The position numbers were made by a program, and so were the translations under genes. Under the pieces are notes generated by a model. That model saw only the letters and a list, made by a program, of their open reading frames with translations, was not told the origin of the DNA and did not search any database. A stretch of 9,598 nt of DNA from IIICB1 sp035968095 (GTDB lineage: Bacteria > Cyanobacteriota > Cyanobacteriia > Cyanobacteriales > SIO1D9): contig JAWQFW010000206.1 in NCBI GenBank assembly GCA_035968095.1, positions 1-9,598 on the forward strand, given 5' to 3'. This document shows positions 5,639 through 9,598 of the stretch, piece by piece (positions within the stretch are counted from its first letter, which is position 1; every line of letters begins with the position of its first letter).

Positions 5639-6583
5639 ATGGCAAATCTCAAAGCAATCCGCGATCGCATTCAGTCAGTTAAAAATACCAAGAAAATTAC
5701 CGAGGCGATGCGCCTGGTAGCCGCAGCGAAAGTTCGTCGCGCTCAAGAACAAGTTACTTCTACCCGTCCTTTTGCCGATCGCTTGGCACAAGTTCTTTAC
5801 GGTTTACAAAATCGTCTTCAATTTGAAGATGCTGACTTACCTTTGCTGAAGCAAAGAGAAGTTAAAACTGTAGGCTTGCTCGTTGTCTCAGGCGATCGCG
5901 GTCTTTGTGGTGCTTACAACAGTAATATTATTAAGTACACCGAAAACCGCGCCAAAGAATTAAAAGCCCAAGGTATTGATTGTAAATACATTATCGTGGG
6001 ACGCAAAGCAAGTCAGTATTTCCGCCGTCGGGAAGCTCCTATTGAAGAAACCTATATGGGTTTAGAACAAATTCCTACCGCCGCCGAAGCTTCCAATATT
6101 GCGGATGAGTTATTGTCTTTGTTTCTTTCGGAAACAGTAGACCGAGTTGAATTAGTTTATACTCGCTTTGTTTCTTTAATTAGTTCTCGTCCGGTAATTC
6201 AAACTCTGTTACCTTTAACCACACAAGGTTTAGAAACTACTAATGATGAAATCTTCCGCTTGACAACTCGTGGCGGTGATTTTCAAGTCGAACGGGAAAA
6301 GGTAACTACCGAAGCCCGTGGCTTTCCTAGAGATATGATTTTTGAGCAAGATCCAGTGCAAATTCTCGACGCACTCTTGCCTTTATATCTGAATAATCAA
6401 TTGTTAAGAGCTTTGCAAGAGTCAGCCGCTAGTGAACTCGCTGCACGGATGACAGCAATGAACAATGCTAGTGACAATGCTAGTGAGTTGATTGGTACGC
6501 TTACTTTGTCTTATAACAAAGCTCGACAAGCTTCAATTACTCAGGAAATTCTCGAAGTTGTGGCTGGTTCGGAAGCACTCTAA
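5639..6583 (+). CDS. atpC: F-type ATP synthase subunit gamma
   Basis: Gamma is the central rotor shaft that drives conformational change in F1 and couples to the c-ring. The 314-residue protein has the classic N-terminal helix (residues 1-36, NLKAIRDRIQSVKNTKKITEA) and C-terminal helix (about 255-310, including LQESAASELAARM). Between them lies GDRGLCGAYN (85-94). Like other cyanobacterial gammas it has the extra segment (about 195-230, DEIFRLTTRGGDFQVERE) absent from most non-photosynthetic bacteria. It lacks the two-cysteine redox switch of chloroplast gamma; the only cysteines are Cys90 and Cys115. AAGG at 5627-5630 lies eight bases before the ATG. It is the last gene of the operon. In E. 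coli naming it is atpG. Confidence 0.97.
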   Translation: MANLKAIRDRIQSVKNTKKITEAMRLVAAAKVRRAQEQVTSTRPFADRLAQVLYGLQNRLQFEDADLPLLKQREVKTVGLLVVSGDRGLCGAYNSNIIKYTENRAKELKAQGIDCKYIIVGRKASQYFRRREAPIEETYMGLEQIPTAAEASNIADELLSLFLSETVDRVELVYTRFVSLISSRPVIQTLLPLTTQGLETTNDEIFRLTTRGGDFQVEREKVTTEARGFPRDMIFEQDPVQILDALLPLYLNNQLLRALQESAASELAARMTAMNNASDNASELIGTLTLSYNKARQASITQEILEVVAGSEAL

Positions 6584-6625
6584 TCGTTTTCGGAAAAAGC
6601 TGCCAGCCTTAATCTTGGGGCTAGA

Positions 6626-6660
6626 ATGATTAAGCCTACCTATGTGGGCTTAATTTTTTT
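6626..6660 (+). terminator. Intrinsic terminator of the atp operon
   Basis: ATTAAGCCTAC (6629-6639) pairs with GTGGGCTTAAT (6644-6654) over 11 base pairs with one G-U, closed by a four-base loop. It runs into seven T residues (6654-6660). It lies 45 bases after the gamma stop codon. Confidence 0.88.
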
Positions 6661-6670
6661 ATCTTTGGTG

Positions 6671-6698
6671 TTGAAGAAGACGTATTTAGCGATAAATT
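6671..6698 (+). promoter_or_regulatory. Possible ferredoxin promoter
   Basis: TTGAAG (6671-6676) and TAAATT (6693-6698) are separated by 16 bases, and each matches four of six consensus positions. The gene lies between two terminators, so a promoter is expected between 6661 and 6732, but this placement is weak. Confidence 0.25.
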
Positions 6699-6732
6699 AG
6701 ATCGGGTGACTTGATTTTAATTAATACAACTT

Positions 6733-7053
6733 ATGTCTCAAAGTTATACTGTGGAAATTCACCACAAAGGCGAAACTCATTCAATTCAGGTCGAAGAAAC
6801 CGAAAAAATTTTACAAGCTGCTGTTGATGCGGGAATCGATTTACCGAGTTCTTGTCATGCAGGAGTTTGTACCACTTGTGCTGCAAAAATTCTTGCAGGT
6901 GAGGTTGAGCAAAGCGATGCGATGGGGGTTTCTCCAGAATTACAAGAGGAAGGATATGTGTTATTATGTGTGGCTCATCCGCGTTCGGATTTGAAGATAG
7001 AATCGGAAAAAGAAGAGGAAATTTATCAAAGACAATTTGGACAGCCTGAGTAA
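6733..7053 (+). CDS. [2Fe-2S] ferredoxin, plant type
   Basis: This is a small soluble electron carrier with one [2Fe-2S] cluster. The 106-residue protein has the beta-grasp fold pattern YTVEIHHKGETHSIQVEE. Its four cluster ligands are Cys41, Cys46, Cys49 and Cys79, giving C-x4-C-x2-C-x29-C, the plant-type spacing. The loop reads SSCHAGVCTTCAAKI rather than the YSCRAGACSTCAGKL of the main photosynthetic ferredoxin PetF, and the C-terminus extends with KEEEIYQRQFGQPE. It is therefore more likely one of the minor cyanobacterial ferredoxin paralogues than PetF; its redox partner cannot be read from the sequence. The gene has its own terminator and sits after the atp operon terminator, so it is probably a single-gene transcript. 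There is no clear Shine-Dalgarno site. Confidence 0.93.
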   Translation: MSQSYTVEIHHKGETHSIQVEETEKILQAAVDAGIDLPSSCHAGVCTTCAAKILAGEVEQSDAMGVSPELQEEGYVLLCVAHPRSDLKIESEKEEEIYQRQFGQPE

Positions 7054-7058
7054 AAGTT

Positions 7059-7083
7059 AAGGGCGGTATGCCCTTTTTTTTTT
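7059..7083 (+). terminator. Intrinsic terminator of the ferredoxin gene
   Basis: AAGGGC (7059-7064) pairs with GCCCTT (7070-7075) around GGTAT, and a run of ten T residues covers 7074-7083. It begins five bases after the ferredoxin stop codon. Confidence 0.9.
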
Positions 7084-7573
7084 CAAGTAGTTTGTTTGGC
7101 AAAAAATAGTCACAAAATGATTTAATTTGAACCGATTATTTTTAAGCCTCAAATTATGTGAGGACGAGGTTGTATTTGCGGAATGCAAATTACTAGATAT
7201 TTAATAGTTCGTTTAGAGTCATAACTAGCTTTCTTCTGTAAGACTAGGTTGAAATATTGATTTTTATGAGGCTGAAATGGGGCAAATTTGGAAATTTTTT
7301 TCTGAGTGACAAAAGAGAGATATTTAAAGATTTAAGAGAAATGAATGAGACTATGTTTGGACACAATTTAGGTTAGGATGAATGTGGCGAAAATAGATAA
7401 TTTGGTGTAGTTGTAACGGGAGAAGATTATCGTTACCGAGTTCGACAATTACCAATTTAAATTATTAGTCGCGAGTTTTTTGGGAAAGTTAACCGAACGA
7501 TCGCCACACTAACTTTACGGGACGCTCTTTTGCTAAACTGATTAGGTTACTCGTAATCTGAAATTACACTGAG
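7084..7573. other. 490-base gap with no recognisable gene
   Basis: No convincing frame was found on either strand; the short ATG frames here end within about ten codons. Two weak inverted repeats are visible: CCTCA/TGAGG (7147-7151 with 7159-7163) and ATTTGC/GCAAAT (7174-7179 with 7185-7190). The promoter of the downstream three-gene unit should lie in the right part, but no good -35/-10 pair stands out. A non-coding RNA or a decayed gene cannot be excluded. Confidence 0.5.
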
Positions 7574-7753
7574 ATGACTACTCATTTTATTACGGCTGAA
7601 ATTGACCTGGAAGCAACGCCAACCGAGTTAAATCAGAAAATTGAGGCAGAATTAGAAAAACGTGGCGAACCTTTGCGCTGGGCGGTTACAAGTGTTGATG
7701 ATGAAAAGCAAAAAGTTACCGTGGAAGCGATCGTGACTCAGGATTCGGAGTGA
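7574..7753 (+). CDS. Small conserved-looking protein of 59 residues, function unknown
   Basis: An ATG frame of 59 codons ends at TGA 7751-7753. The product begins MTTHFITAEIDLEATPTELN and ends KVTVEAIVTQDSE. It is acidic, soluble, without cysteine, signal peptide or membrane segment. The pattern (strand, then helix ELNQKIEAELEKRG, then strands LRWAVTSVD and KVTVEAIV) suggests a small alpha/beta fold. Its stop overlaps the GTG start of the DUF3326 gene in the sequence GTGA (7750-7753), a typical coupled-translation junction, which strongly supports it as a real gene. The frame also stays open with ordinary codon use right up to that overlap. No strong Shine-Dalgarno site is visible. I do not recognise its family. 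Confidence 0.75.
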   Translation: MTTHFITAEIDLEATPTELNQKIEAELEKRGEPLRWAVTSVDDEKQKVTVEAIVTQDSE

Positions 7754-8826
7754 ACCAACGTCCTTATACTGTAGTTTTAGTCGTTCCTACGGGGGTAGGA
7801 GCAACTATTGGCGGTTATGCTGGGGATGCGCTTCCGGTGGCTAAGGCGATCGCGTCAATCTCCGATCGTCTGATTACTCATCCTAATGTCCTCAACGGCG
7901 CACAACTTTACTGGAATTTACCTAATACTGCTTATGTTGAAGGTTTTGGGCTTGACAAATTTGCCAGTTTGTGCTGGGGATTGCGTCCGGTAACACAAAA
8001 TCGGGTGGGTTTAATTCTTGATGTCGGGATCGAATCGGAATTACGTTGGCGACATTTACAAGCCGCAGACGCAGCGAGAGCGACTTTAGGCTTAAATTTA
8101 ACTGATTATGTCTTGACAGATGCGCCCTTAAATGTTCAACTGCGAACAGCGCGATCGGGAGCGAGTTGGGGTACAATTGGGAATCCAGACAGCTTATTGC
8201 GGGCAGCAGAAAGATTAATTGAGCAAGCTGGGGCAGAAGCGATCGCTGTAGTCGCCCGTTTTCCTGACGACATGGAAACCCAAGCCCTCCAAAACTATCG
8301 TCACGGTTCGGGGGTAGATTATCTTGCGGGTGCAGAAGCGATCGTTTCGCACCTGATTGTGCGTCATTTTCGCATCCCTTGCGCCCACGCACCAGCTTTA
8401 AAGCCTTTACCAGTTGACCCCGATGTCTCACCTCGTGCAGCAGCCGAAGAATTAGGTTATACTTTTCTTCCTTGCGTCCTCGTCGGACTAGCCCGCGCTC
8501 CTCAGTTTATTGTAGCAGAAAATCGGGCATTACCGGGCGATATTTGGGGAGAAGAAGTCAATGCAGTCGTTATTCCCGCAACCGCTTGCGGTAGTAGCGC
8601 CATACTCAGCTTTAGTAGCCGCAAAACCAAAATTATCGCCGTAGAAGAGAATCAAACCCAAATGCAAGTTCCTCCAGAAAAATTAGGAATCAAAGCGATT
8701 CGGGTAAACTCATATTTAGAGGCGTTAGGTGTAATCGTAGCCGATCGCGCAGGAATTAGCGAGGACTCCCTACGCCCCTATTTGTCGTCTTTGCATTGTT
8801 TATCTCAAACCAGTGACAAACTCTAA
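7750..8826 (+). CDS. DUF3326 family protein, function unknown
   Basis: The 358-residue protein matches what I know of the DUF3326 family of cyanobacteria and plastid-bearing plants, which has no established function. Visible conserved-looking blocks are VVLVVPTGVGATIGGYAGDALPVAKA (about residues 8-33), NAVVIPATACGSSAI (271-285, with Cys280) and IIAVEENQTQM (295-305). The glycine-rich N-terminal and ACGSSA segments could form a ligand-binding site, but that is speculation. There is no signal peptide and no clear membrane helix, so it is probably cytosolic. The GTG start overlaps the previous stop by four bases. Alternative later starts would delete the first conserved block, so GTG 7750 is preferred. 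The C-terminal end overlaps the longest form of the CPBP gene by 14 bases. Confidence 0.88.
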   Translation: MNQRPYTVVLVVPTGVGATIGGYAGDALPVAKAIASISDRLITHPNVLNGAQLYWNLPNTAYVEGFGLDKFASLCWGLRPVTQNRVGLILDVGIESELRWRHLQAADAARATLGLNLTDYVLTDAPLNVQLRTARSGASWGTIGNPDSLLRAAERLIEQAGAEAIAVVARFPDDMETQALQNYRHGSGVDYLAGAEAIVSHLIVRHFRIPCAHAPALKPLPVDPDVSPRAAAEELGYTFLPCVLVGLARAPQFIVAENRALPGDIWGEEVNAVVIPATACGSSAILSFSSRKTKIIAVEENQTQMQVPPEKLGIKAIRVNSYLEALGVIVADRAGISEDSLRPYLSSLHCLSQTSDKL

Positions 8827-9391
8827 CAACTCCGAAATCGAACCCCTGACTCGAATGCAAATTTTAGTCGTCATGGGGGTAACAGCAGTAATTTTACTAG
8901 CGATCGCCAAACTCTGGCAACAATTTGGCGCGATCGCTCTTTTACCTTTAGAATTTGCACCGAAAGCTTTCTTCTTCGGTGTAGCTATGGCAATAGGAAT
9001 TAGTATTGCTAGTAGCTTAATTTATCGCTTTTGGGCAGGATATCGCCGTAGCGCAGATCACTATTTAGAATTGGTAATTAAGCCTTTGGTATTACCAGAT
9101 TTAATTTGGTTGGGGCTTTTACCTGGTTTAAGCGAAGAATTACTTTTTCGGGGTGTAATGTTACCAGCATTAGGTTTAGATTGGTTTGCAGTAATCGTTT
9201 CTAGCATTCTTTTTGGCGTTCTTCATTATAGCGGTTCCCAACAATGGGCTTATGTAATTTGGGCAACAATTGTCGGCTTTTTGTTAGGTGCAAGTGCTTT
9301 AATCACAGGTAATTTGTTAATCCCCATTATCGCCCACATCATTACTAATATGATTTCTAGTTTTACCTGGAAATTAAGTCATCAAGAATAA
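8813..9391 (+). CDS. CPBP family intramembrane glutamic protease
   Basis: The protein belongs to the CPBP (Abi/CAAX protease-like) family of membrane-embedded proteases. All three motif regions are present: EELLFR with Glu108, Glu109 and Arg113; FGVLH with Phe134 and His138; and HIITN with His175 and Asn179. These would form the catalytic and metal-like polar centre inside the membrane. Several hydrophobic segments are seen (about 16-33, 53-73, 92-105, 122-138, 148-166 and 167-185). The frame opens at GTG 8813, overlapping the DUF3326 gene by 14 bases and giving 192 residues. ATG 8855, 28 bases after the DUF3326 stop, would give 178 residues. Neither has a clear ribosome binding site. The substrate is unknown; families like this serve in prenyl-protein processing, bacteriocin immunity or membrane-protein handling. 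Confidence 0.9.
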   Translation: MTNSNNSEIEPLTRMQILVVMGVTAVILLAIAKLWQQFGAIALLPLEFAPKAFFFGVAMAIGISIASSLIYRFWAGYRRSADHYLELVIKPLVLPDLIWLGLLPGLSEELLFRGVMLPALGLDWFAVIVSSILFGVLHYSGSQQWAYVIWATIVGFLLGASALITGNLLIPIIAHIITNMISSFTWKLSHQE

Positions 9392-9413
9392 TTTTTCTGT
9401 TCCTATTTGATTC

Positions 9414-9440
9414 GTGAGGGTGAAAGCCCTCATTTTTTTT
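9414..9440 (+). terminator. Intrinsic terminator of the DUF3326-CPBP operon
   Basis: TGAGGG (9415-9420) pairs with CCCTCA (9427-9432) around a six-base loop, and eight T residues follow (9433-9440). It lies about 23 bases after the CPBP stop codon and no terminator separates the three genes before it. Confidence 0.9.
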
Positions 9441-9598
9441 ATTAATTAAATCACTAAAAAAATAGCAATTATTTAAATTTGGAAAAAAGATTCTAGAAAA
9501 TATTTAATCATCAATCTTGCTCTAGCTAAAAGTATTGATAACACTCGCTCGCAAAATTGAAGTAAATTAGGATAAATAATTAATTAAATGTTTAGTTT
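9441..9598. other. AT-rich non-coding end of window
   Basis: These 158 bases are strongly AT-rich and have no reading frame of note. They may be the promoter region of a gene beyond the window. Confidence 0.5.

Noticed and set aside
7096..7126. TTGGCA with TTTAAT as a promoter after the ferredoxin terminator
   Set aside because: The spacing is 19 bases and the next gene is about 450 bases away; the match is no better than expected in AT-rich sequence.
7922..8431. Open reading frame of 169 codons on the minus strand
   Set aside because: It is inside the DUF3326 gene and has low-complexity, Leu/Arg/Asn-rich content typical of an antisense shadow.

Overview
The window is cyanobacterial chromosome. 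It carries the cyanobacterial form of the F-type ATP synthase operon, including separate b and b' subunits, a gamma subunit with the photosynthetic-lineage insert, and a leading subunit I gene. It also has a plant-type [2Fe-2S] ferredoxin, a DUF3326 protein (a family known from cyanobacteria and plastids), and eleven copies of the cyanobacterial HIP1 octamer GCGATCGC. CCCCAAT/CCCCAGT heptamers at the left edge resemble the STRR repeats of filamentous cyanobacteria. I cannot name a species.

Layout, all genes on the + strand. Positions 1-322 are non-coding leader. Positions 323-6583 hold the atp operon in the order subunit I, a (atpB), c (atpE), b' (atpG), b (atpF), delta (atpH), alpha (atpA), gamma (atpC), closed by a hairpin plus T-tract terminator near 6626-6660. 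Beta and epsilon are absent, as expected, because cyanobacteria carry them in a separate atpB-atpE locus. Positions 6733-7053 encode a [2Fe-2S] ferredoxin isolated between two terminators. About 490 bases with no recognisable gene follow (7084-7573). A second small operon then begins: a 59-residue protein (7574-7753) overlapping by four bases a DUF3326 protein (7750-8826), which overlaps or directly abuts a CPBP-family intramembrane protease (8813-9391). It closes at a terminator at 9414-9440. The last ~160 bases are AT-rich and empty.

The ATP synthase genes supply the whole membrane Fo sector (a, c, b, b'), the stator delta, and the alpha and gamma parts of F1; subunit I probably helps c-ring assembly. 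The most notable non-coding feature is that the operon's intergenic gaps carry inverted repeats without T-tracts. The strongest ones flank atpE: two stem-loops upstream (1612-1699 and 1727-1779) and one downstream (2082-2148). The c subunit is needed in many copies per enzyme, so these are good candidates for RNA processing or stability elements that set subunit stoichiometry. The other point worth follow-up is the overlapping three-gene unit at the right, whose first gene is very short and whose two first products have no known function. I saw no mobile element, CRISPR array, tRNA or rRNA, and no clear evidence of an undescribed multi-gene system beyond these points.
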